A stretch of 64,000 nucleotides of DNA from Lepidostoma basale (GCA_022606425.2 JAHDVF020001229.1:558001-622000); one strand, 5' to 3'; shown: positions 1 through 10,775, counted from the first letter of the stretch. Notes: generated from the letters alone by a model not told the origin. Numbers and translations: made by a program.

Positions 1-845
1 GCGACCGAGCTGGCATGGGCGGGCTGCGCTGCTCGATTACGTACGTACAAATGAAATAATGATTCAGCGTATTATTTATTGCAGGCGAACAGAGCTACCA
101 ATAAATTAGGCACTCGCGCGAATACCTACACGTAGAAAGCCATTAATGTTTGCCATTTAATACCGTAAAGATTATTTTTGAATACCTTAGTTTCGCAATT
201 TATTTAATTAGATACATATAGGTTAATTTCGTTTGCGCCTGATAATGTTAATTTTTGCCAACGGAAAAACTCGCTCCGTTACATAGTTGGGGCATAAATT
301 TTACAATTATTATTTGTTCATCATACTTAAATAAACTCATTGTAAAAAAGGCAAACACAGCGGGTATGGCCGTAATCTTAGTTTTTTTTTCTATATCCGT
401 TCTCTCGTTGGAGCGCTACATTATGTTTTCACGAAGCACAAATACATTTTTTATACTGGCGGTGTTTATTTATCATGGCAATATTACTCTACAATTAACA
501 AACAAAAGCAAGGTGAGAGTAATTACATTATTATCACTTAAGTGCCGACAATATTCAATAATATTCGCCATATAACTCTGATAGCCCGTCATGAAATAAT
601 TATAACATTTATATAGTAGATGAATCGGCATAGAAGACACACCTCTTATTCAAAGCTAAATTAAGTATTATTTATAAATTGGTCCACTAATTGAGAAAAA
701 TTAAATAATAATATTATATAATAATAAGAATAACTTAAAGATCACAGAAGAGGTGGACGGATGATACGAGTATTATCCCATTTGCGGGTCGTAGGTGGCA
801 CCATTTAACCCAATATAGAAAATGTTATAAGAGTTTAGAAGAGTA
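1..845. other. AT-rich unassigned sequence
   Basis: The first 50 bases are GC-richer; the rest is AT-rich. The longest open frame (about 106 codons near 255-575) has no recognisable domain and looks like chance. I see no repeat relationship to the rest of the window. Confidence 0.5.
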
Positions 846-850
846 TGAAA

Positions 851-1262
851 TGAAGGATGAAAGATGAAAGTAGAAAAAAATGCAGTAGAAATGAGATCTC
901 TTAGACGAATGTGTGCCTAATCTGTATATGATAGAGTATCAAATGCAAGTATAAGAAGTGAATGCGGTGCGAATGAAAGTGTTATGAACAAAATAATTAA
1001 AGGGTCATTAAGATGGTTTGGAAAGAATGAGTGATGACAGAATGGTGAAGAAGGTATATGTAAACGGCGTGAACGGAGCTAGATATAGAGGAAGGCCGAG
1101 GAAAACCTGGCACGATCAAATCAATCAAATACTAAATGTCAGTCACGTGAGGAGTCGGAGAAATCGACGTGCGTGCATGACAAGATGTATTAATGTAGAG
1201 GAATCGAGAGAAGTATGTCAGTACAGAACAGTGTGGCGTTCCATTCTTTCTGCCTACCCCTC
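851..1262 (+). mobile_element. LINE-A fragment, 5'-truncated, RT C-terminus
   Basis: This copy encodes the post-RT C-terminal region of the LINE-A ORF. In order it shows a damaged VEMRSLRRMC block, IRSECGAN, MERMSDDRMVKKVYVNGVNG, GRPRKTWHDQINQ, NRRACMTRC and a final SILSAYP. It is broken: bases encoding the GHM of WFGHMERM are deleted near 1019, which puts the two halves in different frames. It ends in the CCTACCCC block and lacks the tandem tail. The 90-codon open frame starting at 1018 lies inside this decayed ORF and is not an independent gene. Confidence 0.85.
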
Positions 1263-1299
1263 TAGCACCCTATATCCAGCAGTTGAGTAAAGAGAGCAC

Positions 1300-1735
1300 C
1301 ACTATTTTATTGTTTTACTTTTAATCGTCATCAGCTTCAGTATTACCTACAACCCTTGGTGGGTCTTAGCTTGCTCCAAGACGTCTTCATCAAGTCCTGT
1401 CTCTGGGTGCCACGTTCCTCTTTTGCTGCCTCAGGGCCCGACCGTCTGCCACGACACCATCCAATCACCGCACTCTCAGTTTGCCGACACTTCGCCCTAC
1501 TGGGTCGTTAAACAACCTTTTATTTTCGAAGCTCCAGATCCCATATGCGGTGCAAATGATAACACAATCTGCAAACTGTAACAAACTTTACTACCATGAT
1601 GTCTTAGTATAGATCGTTGAGATCCGTGTTAAATCTTTTTCTTATTGTCTGACCATCCTTAATTGGTCTGAAGCTCCGCCTTGACAACTGGCAGAATGTC
1701 CACTTGAACACATTTTTCCCGCCTTAATACGTTTT
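1300..1735 (-). mobile_element. Possible non-LTR 3'-end relics
   Basis: The stretch has the pyrimidine-rich look of reversed LINE 3' ends (cttggtgggtcttagcttg, ttggtctgaagctccgcc). It matches none of the better-defined families here, and no frame is convincing. Confidence 0.3.
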
Positions 1736-1791
1736 TTTTTACTATCAACTAGAAAGATTATAAATATTTAATTAAGTTTGTTTTTGTAACC

Positions 1792-1821
1792 CTGACAAAG
1801 CTATTGGGAGTGAAACTGGTT
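1792..1821 (+). ncRNA. Hammerhead-like motif, family S, degraded
   Basis: A CTGACAA box is followed by a short putative stem II and then GAAAC-TG-GTT. The arrangement matches the family S motif at 45364-45395, with the same TGAAACYGGTTGG ending. G8 of the core is A here and the cleavage triplet is GUU, so activity is doubtful. Confidence 0.4.
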
Positions 1822-2221
1822 GGTTTGTCAAAACAAATAATGTGGTGTTTAAAAATACTCGTATATTAAAATGTTTTCAAATTATTTTTCACAATGCTAC
1901 ACCACAAATTAAGAGCTTCATACGAGAGTAAATAAAAACATGTTTTATTATAATTGTTTCACAAATGGGTAATTTTAAATTTATTAAATTAAAAATGATT
2001 CATTATTTAATTTTCATAGTATGCCATATAAGGCTACCATCACTATGTATAATTTAAAAAAAGCTGCGAAAAACACTTAACAGAATAAATTAGTGTATTT
2101 TGATTTTTTTTAAATAAATAAATACAAAGTTCCTCCATTTGATAAATGTTTTTAAATATTTACTTATTTAAAATCTGTTAGATGATTTCGCTCTACCGCG
2201 GAAGTTATTGGAAATCTCAAG

Positions 2222-2580
2222 GTGTTTATAAATAGGTGCATTCGCTCAATATTCAAGATCTTTTGGCCCCAAACAGTGTCAAATGCCGTTCGCTGGGCCA
2301 TGGCAGGCGAAAAATCAATCAGAGAACAAGTCACTAGACGCAAATGGCTGTAGATCGGTCACACTCTGTGAAGGAACCCATCCTGCATCACTCAGGGCAC
2401 ACTAGACTGGTCCCCTATTGGGGGAAAGAAGAAGCGAGGCAAACCCAGAGTCACCTGGAGAAGAGCCCTACAGGACGAGGTCAAAGCAGCAGGCCTCACT
2501 TGGGATAATGTTAGGCATCAGGCATGCGAAAGAGTCGAGTGGAGAAGGCTCAAGTGTGACAGGACAAGAAGAAGAATAAA
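2222..2580 (+). mobile_element. LINE-H fragment, RT C-terminus with tail
   Basis: The frame reads CIRSIFKIFWPQT, REQVTRRKW, IGHTL, LDWSP, KKRGKPRVTWRRALQDEVKAAG and WRRLKCDRTRRR. This is the usual order of a non-LTR C-terminal region: W-x-GHxL, then GxPRxTWRR, then a basic end. Stops and small shifts lie around 2350-2375, so it is a pseudogene. It ends in an AGAAGAAGAATAA tail. No other copy is in this window. Confidence 0.75.
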
Positions 2581-2589
2581 AATTTGATG

Positions 2590-3165
2590 ATTCCAACATA
2601 ACATTATGGTTAGTACCCGTATTATACAGGTATTTTTGACAGGGTCAGCACTATTTCATTTTCCGAGGCGCTGAACTAACCCAATAATTACAGATATCAA
2701 GTGAAGTCTCTTCTAGTGTGAAACAGATATTTTAAGTGTGAAACAAACTTCGTCTCTATGTCAGACTGTTGCTCACCGACTCGCATGAAATGGACGTCTT
2801 AAATATATAAAATAAATGATTAGATTTTGCGTTGCGCATTTCGGGTGTACCGATAATATGCCCGTCTGGGTTTGCCTAACTAACAATATTTTGTTCTACT
2901 GATTATCTCTTTGTAGTTGATAAACAAGATAACAATATTTTCTTATGAATCTTGTTATTAAAACCTTGAATGAATTTGCTCATAGATGTAAGCGACTAAT
3001 TTTCAACGCATATTTCGGTAGTGAACACTACGCGTAGTAAATTAAATCAATCGCAAATAGTTATTATTGTGATCTGGCTTTTTACCACTGATATCATTAC
3101 TCTATTTATACCAAGTTTTGACCTCCGATTAGTTTTAACCGATTATAAAATACTCTTGCTAATTC
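2590..3165. other. AT-rich unassigned sequence
   Basis: No coding, RNA or repeat signal that I can support. Confidence 0.4.
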
Positions 3166-3169
3166 CTTC

Positions 3170-3310
3170 TGTACACAACAGAGAATGGGGTTCACACCAC
3201 ATACCCGAGGCTGTTATAGGGCGAAGCGTCGCCCTTTCGTTAGCCTCGCTCCTGCACTTCCTAGGCCTGTTCCCCATCCATCCGGTACTTACATTTAATA
3301 CGAGTATATA
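3170..3310 (+). repeat. Repeat family M, copy 1
   Basis: A short GC-richer block shares an ordered string of motifs with 4665-4805 and with the reverse strand of 39085-39210: a ctgttata element, a cgtc..cc stretch, an agcytcrct element, then a ccccatccatccggtacttac-like end. It is probably a SINE or a captured 3' end. I see no tRNA-like boxes in it. Confidence 0.55.
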
Positions 3311-3699
3311 TCAATCGCAAGGGGATGCCAGACCGCATTTAGTCTAATATATACATATGTATACATATTTTTCTCCCTTCCATGTCCTGCTCACTTTCAC
3401 ATGTAAACTTACAATATATTTCTTATAGCTTACAATTAGTGAACTTAACCTAGGTATCATCACAGTGAAGACAAACTTATTGTTTTTTTCTACATGAGGA
3501 AGGCGGAACATTCTGAAGGGGGGAGAGAGAGAGAGTTTTTCTTCTTTCCATTTACAGAGAAAGGGGTTCCCACCACAAGAAGGGGGTTCCCACCACACTT
3601 CTGTATACAAGATGTCATTTGAACCAAAATACTGTACACAATTTGTTTTTAGCTCTTATATTGAATCTCATGACATGTGATAAGCTAATATATCGCCAA

Positions 3700-3830
3700 T
3701 TTATTGTCAAATAAATACTACACCAGACCAAAGGCAGTATGACAATCACACTGCCATTGCGGGAATCGAACCCGGGATCATTGGTATGGTAGTCAGAGCT
3801 CTTACCACTCTGCCACGAAGGTCGTCATTA
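3700..3830 (-). mobile_element. tRNA-derived SINE with intact A and B boxes
   Basis: On the minus strand the element begins CCTTCGTGGCAGAGTGG. The A box TGGCAGAGTGG (3805-3815) and B box GGTTCGATTCC (3762-3772) are perfect Pol III consensus matches with tRNA-like spacing of about 33 bases. The body continues TGGCAGTGTGATTGT and CCTTTGGTCTGGTGTAG and ends AT-rich. A second copy is at 13495-13640. It is not a tRNA gene, because no acceptor stem closes after the B box and the body is dispersed. Confidence 0.85.
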
Positions 3831-3839
3831 CTATTGTTT

Positions 3840-4660
3840 AAGCCTTTTTCGACCACCAAATTTACCAATACTCTTGTTTATGCTTTGTTTTTACCACGGA
3901 TTTCTTCAAATATGAATACCGTCCGAGACACTGAGGAACACACGTTTCGGAGATATATAAAGAGAACACTACGCTACCAATTTGCAGTAATAATGATCTG
4001 TGATTAGAAATTTCACACTTTGTCTCACGAATGATGTCACAGCAATTGAGTTAATCTGAAATTAGCAGTGCGCGTAAGTCAGTAGTCGAATGCCTTCGGA
4101 TATCGGCAGTTTTTTTTGTTTTGTGTACCAGTTAAGTTGATAAATTGCGCTCCTTATAGCGGAACATTTATTTATACCGGAGTATACCGAAGCATGTGTT
4201 GGGAGAGTAAAATCTGCTGCTAAGAAATCATCACTTCAAATATAAACACATTGACTAAGGAACGTATTTTATTGCGCTTATATAAATAAATATCCCCATA
4301 GAGCGCTGTAGATAAATAAAAAATATTCGGCGTTACGCAGGCAGCGCTCATTTTTTATTATGGCAATAAAATATGAGAGATGTATGAAATGAGCAAAATA
4401 TATGTAGCGCTGTCACAAACTACCTGTAAAAATAATTATTATCTAGCCCGCTGCCGCTGCGCTGTGGAATAGGAAGGCCGCGCGTCTCCGTCTCCGCATT
4501 TAGATCCCGCCCGAGAATCAATATCGGAGATGACTTATTGACACGATCTTCTCCGAGATTAGCCGAGACGACAATCTCGACGAGAAAACAATTTAATCGA
4601 TTATTTTACACATATGTGATATTATTTGACATCTGTGATTAATACTGCAGTGCGACTAAC
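3840..4660. other. Unassigned sequence
   Basis: Mixed AT-rich sequence with a GC-richer patch at about 4440-4590 that is not repeated in the window. No gene is supported. Confidence 0.4.
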
Positions 4661-4664
4661 CATG

Positions 4665-4805
4665 ACCTTTTTTTTTATAGAGACTTAGAGGAGTCTTACC
4701 GCTTTCCAGAAGCTGTTATAAGCGGACGTCACCTTGTGTCAGCTTCACTCTATCAATCCCTAGACCCGTCCGTCGTCCATGCGGGACTTACGTTACTGGG
4801 GTTTT
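4665..4805 (+). repeat. Repeat family M, copy 2
   Basis: It shares the family M motif order: cagaagctgttataagcgg, then cgtcacc, agcttcact, then cgtccatgcgggacttacg. A T-run precedes it. The end matches copy 3 closely (cgtccatgcggcacttacg on the reverse of 39085-39210). Confidence 0.6.
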
Positions 4806-5268
4806 GTGATTAAAGAAAAACAAGAGAGACTACATTTAAACTACCCATTTCCTCTATGTCCCGCCGAAATGTAAATTGATTCAATAAACACAATACAGAA
4901 AAATAAAATTTTAAACAAAAACAGAGCTACTGGAAACAATCTCATTGATACATAAGTCAGGCGAGGATCAGAGGAAGCAAATACCCACGACCTACTAGAA
5001 ATAACATTTGGCCATATCTGGACCTTCGCTTATTTGGCCGACCGGTTGAGATCGTTTCTAAAGGTTGGCACGAGGAGCCACAAGCAAAATCTGGCCACCC
5101 GATGGACACCAGTGTCTCACCATCTGTCATTTAGAGATGCGACCGTCTCGAAGCAAAGGTACTACTCTTTGTGCATGAGCCCAAACCCCTCACTTATTAT
5201 ATGGTATAGATTTTATGTACTCGTATCTTAAAACTATGGGAAGATGAAATTCACTGTATTTGCAAATA

Positions 5269-5857
5269 CAGTAGAATGTCGTTTATCCGGACTAATTGGG
5301 ACCAGAGGTATTCAAACAGGCGCTAATTATTTTGGCAAAAAAACTGTAAATCGATTTTTTTCCTGGGCTCATTTAATGATTATGAAATTGTAAATTTTAC
5401 TACAAAAACAATAATGTATGTAGTACATGTACATAAAAAGGCTTACATTACTCTACAGTACTGGAATATAATCCGATATTTTTTTAACAAGGTTTCCTCG
5501 TCTTTTTTTACAGCTAAATTGCGGATTCGTTTTAATAAAAGCAGTTGAGTTGAGCTGCTTTCCTCATGCTCTTCAAATCATGATAGCGCAGTTTCTAATA
5601 CTGTTAAGACTTCTCCATGACTGATTCGTTCTCCTTCATCATATTTATTTGAGCTTTCATCATCATCTTCATCCTCACTCCCTTTTTGTACTTGAAAAAC
5701 AAATTTATCATCGATTAACCCACACCTACCGTTGTATAGGTGTGGTGGCGTAAACTTAGTCATGCGTAGGTCACGGTACAAAACGCTTCATCATCTCGGC
5801 TTGTTCGGATAATTGACGTTACGGTTAACTGAAGTCCGGATAAACGACGTTCTACTG
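5269..5857. mobile_element. pogo/Tigger-like DNA transposon, internally deleted
   Basis: The ends form terminal inverted repeats. The left end reads CAGTAGAATGTCGTTTATCC, and the right end read inward is CAGTAGAACGTCGTTTATCC; both continue GGACT, so about 24 of the outer 25 bases match. A TA precedes the left end as expected for the Tc1/mariner superfamily; the right-hand TA is lost. At about 590 bp it is far shorter than an autonomous pogo-like element and keeps only the 3' part of the transposase on the minus strand. Confidence 0.8.
5452..5781 (-). pseudogene. pogo/Tigger-like transposase, C-terminal remnant
   Basis: The minus frame reads FTPPHLYNGRCGLIDDKFVF, an acidic stretch (SEDEDDDESS), then ISHGEVLTVLETALS, a TGA stop near 5580, and resumes in the same frame with FEEHEESSSTQLLLLKRIRN and ISDYIP. 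An acidic segment followed by a helix-rich tail is typical of the C-terminus of pogo/jerky-type transposases. The DDE catalytic core and the helix-turn-helix DNA-binding domain are missing, so it cannot be active. Confidence 0.65.
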
Positions 5858-5859
5858 CA

Positions 5860-6230
5860 GTTCTTTTATTTACCGCTTGCCACATTCAACGTTTTTAATT
5901 TTTTGAAAGAATTTCATTATCTGACATTTTATCTTCCCGCGTGTCTAGTTGCTGGAGGAGAATATGGGTTGCCGCCTACTAAGGGATATTTACTTCATTC
6001 ACGGTACTGATGACAAAACCGCACAAAACTCATCTGGAGTTAAAACATTCACTGTTGCGATCGATTCTTTTCATATACTGGGGTATAACGCGCTTTGCGT
6101 CTGCGTCTCCTGAAATCGCAAGAACTTCAATTATCAGAAATGCCTCACTCATTGTACTCTTATGACTCGTAATATGTCAAATTATTATTGAAGCAAACAA
6201 AAAAATATAATAACATACATTATTAAAAAA
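5860..6230. other. Unassigned sequence right of Tigger
   Basis: No coding or RNA signal. A 65-codon frame here is probably chance. Confidence 0.35.
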
Positions 6231-6231
6231 A

Positions 6232-6745
6232 TATAAACTAACTAACTAACCATCACGACGTCTCCCCGAAGGGGTACGCAGAAAGAAAGGACTGACACAC
6301 TTTTCTTTCTTGACATATTTCTCTCGCTTCCTCAACATTCATACATCTTGTCATGCACGCGCGTCGATTTATCTGACTCCTCACATGGCCGACATTCAAT
6401 ATTTGATTTATTTGATCGTGCCATGTTTTCCTCGGTCTTCCATTATTTCTGGTTCCATTTACATCGTTGACATATAATTTTTTTACCATTCTTTCTTCAT
6501 TCATTCTTTCCATGTGTCCAAACTATCTTAGTGATCCTTTCATTATTTTGTTCATAACACCATCATTCTCACCGCATTCACTTCTTATATTTTCATTCGA
6601 CACTCTATCATACACAGAGTATCCACACATTCGTCTAAGAGATCTCATTTCTACTGCATTTATTCTACTTTCAACCTTCTTTGACCAGTTTCATGCTTCC
6701 TTTCCGTACATAAGGGTCGGTAGAAGAAACCATTGTATACTGCTA
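6232..6745 (-). mobile_element. LINE-A copy with (GTTA) tail
   Basis: Read on the minus strand it runs from a GTACGG...GAAGCATGAAAC block through SRINAVEMRSLR, MERMNEERMVKKLYVNDVNGT, GRPRKTWHDQINQ and RRACMTRCMNVEEAREICQE to the terminal SAYPF, then a short GTTA tail (the CTAACTAACTAAC at its left end). The 86-codon open frame covers the last third. Several frame breaks lie upstream. Confidence 0.88.
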
Positions 6746-6928
6746 TTCCAGCTTTTTTGGATACAAATATATGAGTCGGAAATAATATTTTGTTTAAAAC
6801 TAAAAATAATTTCTCGTATATGAACTAGAAATTCTTGAAATCTCGAAAGTATTAGCAGTTTATTCGTACTTCTATAAGTTATTGTACGGGATATTCATAT
6901 ATATCAAAGTTAAAAGATTAAATTTTTC

Positions 6929-7235
6929 GTGGAACTGGCAAAAGAAGGATGAAAGTAGAATAAATGCAGTAGAAATGAGATCTCTTAGATGAATGTGCAG
7001 ATACTCTGTGTATGATAGAGTGTCGAAAGAAAATATAAGAAGTTGATGCGGTGAGAATGATGGTGTTATGAACAAAATAATGAAAGGATCACTAAGATGG
7101 TTCAGACACATGGAAATAATGAATGAAGAAAGAATGGTAAAAAAAGAATATGTTTACGATGTAAATGGAACTAGAAATAGAAGAAGACCGAGGAAAACGA
7201 TGCACGGTTAAGTAAATCAAATATTGAATTATAAA
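6929..7235 (+). mobile_element. LINE-A fragment, truncated at both ends
   Basis: Starts GAACTGGCAAAAGAAGG (the WQKKDE block), runs through the EMRSLR, NIRS and WFRHME equivalents, and stops after GRPRKTMHG without the 3' tail. It is divergent from the copy just to its left. Confidence 0.8.
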
Positions 7236-7239
7236 AATT

Positions 7240-7845
7240 CGTTAAAGAAGCTTTTTCTATCCTCTCCACTGTGTTCCGCTTACTCGCCGTTCTTGCGTAA
7301 AAAGATGATTTCTATACTTATTACGGCTCCGAGTCTTATTTTAATAAATAATTGATAATTATATGTTTTAAGGCATCTCCGAGAATGAACCTCAGGGCTG
7401 GCGGGGTAATGAGCTCTTCTCATGAAATCGTTTTCTCTTCGTGTTAAAGTTAACTTACTCGCTGCACCAATTTACATTGTACGTATGTTAAATACGAAAT
7501 TACCATCCATATAATATTTCATTACATGTCGTGCACCTATTAGGTACCACCACACGGCGGTGCAATGTTGGGGCTAAATGAAAATCTGAATCTTAAAAAT
7601 GGCTAATAATAAATTTTCATGCGTACTTATTTAAATAAGGCTCTTTGTATTAACTGCTCCGTAGCTAGTACGTTAACATCGTTAACCTTTCCCATTGTGA
7701 TATAAAAACTACACGCGTTTCGATGCTGTGTAACCACTACACAATTCAAAACGAAAGTTTGAAATCAGAAAAATGAATCATTCATATGATATCCCTTCAA
7801 TTGACAACAGTTGATAACAATAATGAAAAAACACTAAACTCCCGA
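7240..7845. other. Unassigned AT-rich sequence
   Basis: No recognisable gene or repeat. A stretch near 7540-7580 is slightly GC-richer. Confidence 0.35.
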
Positions 7846-7848
7846 ACG

Positions 7849-8105
7849 AAGTATTTAGTTTTTTTTTTAACTAAATACTTCCACTTTTGTCTTTATTTCA
7901 ACAGCGACCGTTTCGCCTGGCTCGACATCGACAGACTGGTGACACTGTTATAAACTGACTCCTTTATATACATACAGAACAAGGGTGATAAACATGATTC
8001 TATACAAAAATTGTATTAAAATACATTTTAAAATACTTTTAATTTACTGAATTTAAATATTGGTATTAATGTTATTTATCAGCATTATGTTATCAATACA
8101 ATGGA
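7849..8105 (-). repeat. Foldback repeat X, copy 1, with hammerhead-like motif
   Basis: The left end is a hairpin (AAGTATTTAGTT / AACTAAATACTT at 7849-7880). On the minus strand 7934 to 7906 reads CTGTCGA, an extra T, a stem II sequence, then GAAAC and GGTC. Compared with the hammerhead core CUGANGA only A6 differs (U). The conserved downstream part, TAAAGACAAAAGTGGAAG, is shared by all X copies (30992, 32900, 35640, 27838). The right part matches the reverse of 35640-35770. Confidence 0.65.
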
Positions 8106-8147
8106 ATTAAAATTGATTACAACTGACATATTTATATCTTCTTCTTT

Positions 8148-8240
8148 TTGTGTCCTGTCAGGTCTCCTTAACGTTGACTATCACCCTTGAGTAGGCCTCA
8201 TGGTGATGACCTGGGGAAAAATATCCAGAGTGGTATCCCC
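8148..8240 (-). mobile_element. LINE-G 3'-end relic
   Basis: Reads cttcttctttttgtgtcctgtcaggtctcc..acgttgac, the reversed LINE-G terminus seen at 57168 (cctgtgccgtgtcaggtc..cgacgttgg). Confidence 0.5.
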
Positions 8241-8820
8241 TTGCCTTCTCTGGAAGATTTTCTGTCGGGGTTATCTTCCCTTAGCTGGGTGTATCCAGTT
8301 TTATGGCACTGGAAGCTTCGCCATTCGTCATCTCTTTATCTGCTATGGCACTAAGTAATATGTGCCACATTGCCCGGGGTTCGCGGGGTCTTTAAAAGAA
8401 CTCTCGTGGACGCTAGAGAGTTGGAATTGATAGTAGTGTTGCTGTTGTAAATGCAACATGGCGCCTTACGACATTTTGTAGAGACATATTTTCCAGCAAA
8501 ACATACCCCATCGTAGGCCTACTACCCTTTTGAACCCCTGTATCATATATTATGATTGAAAATTTTATAGTTTTATTTTTAATATTACTGAATTTAAATG
8601 TAATATATTTTATATTTTGGTTCGTTTTTGGGCGTCCTATATTGATCTTTCCATCCATTAGTTCATGCTGCAAAGCTGCAAAGGTCTGGAATCACAACAA
8701 AACAACGTTTCGGCAGTAATTGATTCTAGGAATATATTTTTTTTTATTTAAAATGGGTATAACAAATGTGAGTATACAATCTTTATACACGTAACAATTG
8801 ATAATATAATATTATAAATC
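8241..8820. other. Unassigned, partly GC-richer
   Basis: The 8240-8500 part is pyrimidine-rich and could be another reversed retroelement end, but I cannot assign it. The rest is AT-rich. Confidence 0.3.
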
Positions 8821-8825
8821 GTCTT

Positions 8826-8945
8826 CTTATTCTTATTTTAGACCTTTTGCCCTGTTACTCTCTGCGTACATTTCCTTCTTGAGAGGTGGACTGTAAGCTG
8901 TCCTTCCATCTTTTTGGAGGTAGTCCTTGAGATCTGCTTCCTTTA
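8826..8945 (-). mobile_element. LINE-B 3'-end relic
   Basis: Carries the reversed LINE-B terminus: cttcttattctt, agacctttt, then gctgtccttccatctttttg (the KDSW region). Heavily decayed. Confidence 0.5.
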
Positions 8946-9014
8946 ATAAAACTGCAATATTCAGTTCTTTAAATTCACGTTAAAAATGTTATTTTATGTA
9001 AATTTGATAATCCA

Positions 9015-9135
9015 TTATTATGGCGAAAACGCTATGACACTTCAATATTATTAACTGTATTATATGAAACACTGTCGGCATCATTAGATGTTGCAACCAG
9101 AGAGATGATTGTCACATCTAATGATGCCATCATCG
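9015..9135. repeat. Repeat Y fragment with paired hammerhead-like boxes
   Basis: The left part (ggcgaaaacgctatgacact and following) is homologous to 47455-47500. CTAATGATGCC occurs at 9118-9128 (+) and again on the minus strand at 9088-9078, forming an inverted pair about 20 bases long. Complete Y copies read CTGATGATGCC here, so G5 of the core is mutated. No GAAAC half follows. Confidence 0.5.
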
Positions 9136-9424
9136 GGTACAAATCGGATAGTTTCAAATTACATCAAGGAGATATTTATTTTAAAATTTAAATGATTCGC
9201 TTTATGAGATCATTGTGAAATTTCTTTAACCGTTAACAAAAGTGAAAACTATAGCTCTATCTAAAATTTTAAGTTTTCAGCTTTATTTTGTAGATCATTC
9301 ATATAAGTTCTTTCCCATCTAAGATATTTATAAATTTATAGCGAGAAGATGAAAAAAAAAATTAATCGTCTTCTTAATATATTCACACTCGTAAGAACGC
9401 GAATGGAATTATTTCAAGTACAGC

Positions 9425-9950
9425 AAAAAATAGTCATTGGAAACAAGAATTTATCAATGAAAGCGAAAACGGACGTTCACAATGGAGAGAAAGCGAAGCA
9501 TGGAACTGGCAGAAGAAAGATGAGAGCAGAATAAATGCGGTAGAGATGATGTCCCTAAGACGTACGTGACGTAGAACGATATACGACAGAATCTTAAATG
9601 CTGATATAAGAAAGGAATGTAGAGCGGAAGAAGGTATTATGAACAAAATTATGAAAGGATCGCTGCGTTGGTGCGGACATTTGGAGGGCATGGATGGAGA
9701 AGGAATGGTTAAGAAAGTATACGTTAATGATGTAAATGGAGTCGAGGCAGACGGAGGAAAACATGGCATGACCAAATTAATCAAATTTTTAAAGGTTGGT
9801 CATGTTAGAAGTCCGAAGAATCAACGTACGTGTATGACTCGCTGTATGAATGTGGATGAATCTAGAGAGGCGTGCTAGGATAGAGTAGTGTGGCGGTCGA
9901 TTCTCTCTGCTTATCCCTACGGGGAAACGGCGCGATGGTTTGTTGTTGTT
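9425..9950 (+). mobile_element. LINE-A copy, (GTT)n-tailed subfamily
   Basis: Encodes NLSMKAKTDVHNG, a deletion, GTGRRKMRAE, then MNKIMKGSLRWCGHLEGMDGEGMVKKVYVNDVNG, NQRTCMTRCMNVDESRE and ILSAYPYGETA with several frame breaks. The tail is (GTT)n, not (GTTA)n, which marks a subfamily also seen at 39770, 43875 and 57895. The right end is interrupted by a LINE-B insertion. Confidence 0.87.
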
Positions 9951-9960
9951 GTTGTATAGT

Positions 9961-10182
9961 CTTCTTCTTCTTCTTTTAATAGATCCGACGATCTGGGACA
10001 CAGAAATCCTATCTCGTCGGATGATGAGATCCAGCTGTCCCTCCATCTCTTAGGCGGTCTTCCAGGTGGGCGGTGTCCGGAGGGGATTTCATAAGCGGCT
10101 GTATATGCGAGTCTGTCACTATCCATTCGGGCTACATGGTCCCTCCAGTATCTTCTTCTGGATCTACTCCATAGATCTGGAT
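9961..10182 (-). mobile_element. LINE-B copy nested at the LINE-A / Q junction, TSD intact
   Basis: The minus strand encodes a C-terminus containing IPSGHRPPGRPPKRWRDSWI followed by a GAAGAAGAAG tail. The 11-bp string TGTTGTATAGT occurs at 9950-9960 and again at 10182-10192, an exact target-site duplication. The insertion therefore postdates the LINE-A copy and repeat Q on either side. Confidence 0.85.
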
Positions 10183-10192
10183 GTTGTATAGT

Positions 10193-10390
10193 AAAAATAT
10201 TTAATATCCATAAATAAATAAAACACTTGGATCTTTTGTTTTAACAATAAATATTTTGTTTTTTATTCTACAGACCACTTTCGCTCCAAAGGTAACTACT
10301 GCGCGAAACGAAATAAAAACTAAAAATAGTGGTTTTAAAACACAATACTGAAGTGTTTCATTTATTCAAAATACGTTTTATTCAAATGTG
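10193..10390 (+). repeat. Repeat Q, copy 1, hammerhead-like remnant
   Basis: Matches the reverse strand of 43655-43870 over about 190 bases, including CAGACCACTTTCGCTCCAAA, GGTAACTACTGCGCGAAAC and GAAGTGTTTCATTT. The other copy reads GCGCGAAACCGGTC, a hammerhead-like 3' half; here it has decayed to GAAACGAAAT. I cannot identify a CUGANGA box in either copy. Confidence 0.6.
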
Positions 10391-10775
10391 TTGTATTTAA
10401 AAATTAAACAGATGGTTAGAAATTATTCCTTGGTGTATCATATCAAGAAAAAAGTAATTATACGTAGTTATCCGCACGTTGAAGAATTGCTACCTATTGC
10501 ATATAATAAAGGTAATTGCATTTACTATTACTTAACATGGCCATCTGTTTGGAACGCATAACAAAAGTTAATCCATCACAATTTACAATAAAAAATAATT
10601 TGTACATAATTTTAAAAATAATAAGACCAATATGGCAGGAAATATTATATTTTTTATGAAATAATATAATAGTTTCATTTTTTCAAAATCATTAACGTTG
10701 TAAATGCGTAGATTATCACGTTTAATTTTCTTAGTAAATTGGATGTATTAATCTTTCAAGTTGTTGCTGTTGTAC

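Noticed and set aside
3762..3815. Functional tRNA gene on the minus strand
   Set aside because: A and B boxes are present but no 3' acceptor stem follows, and the sequence continues into a dispersed SINE body.
6232..7235. Twin-priming inversion of the divergent LINE-A pair
   Set aside because: Both copies cover the same part of the element, so they are separate insertions, unlike 56300-56755.
8450..8530. Hammerhead motif near 8500
   Set aside because: Only a GC-richer block; no CUGANGA/GAAAC pair at proper spacing.
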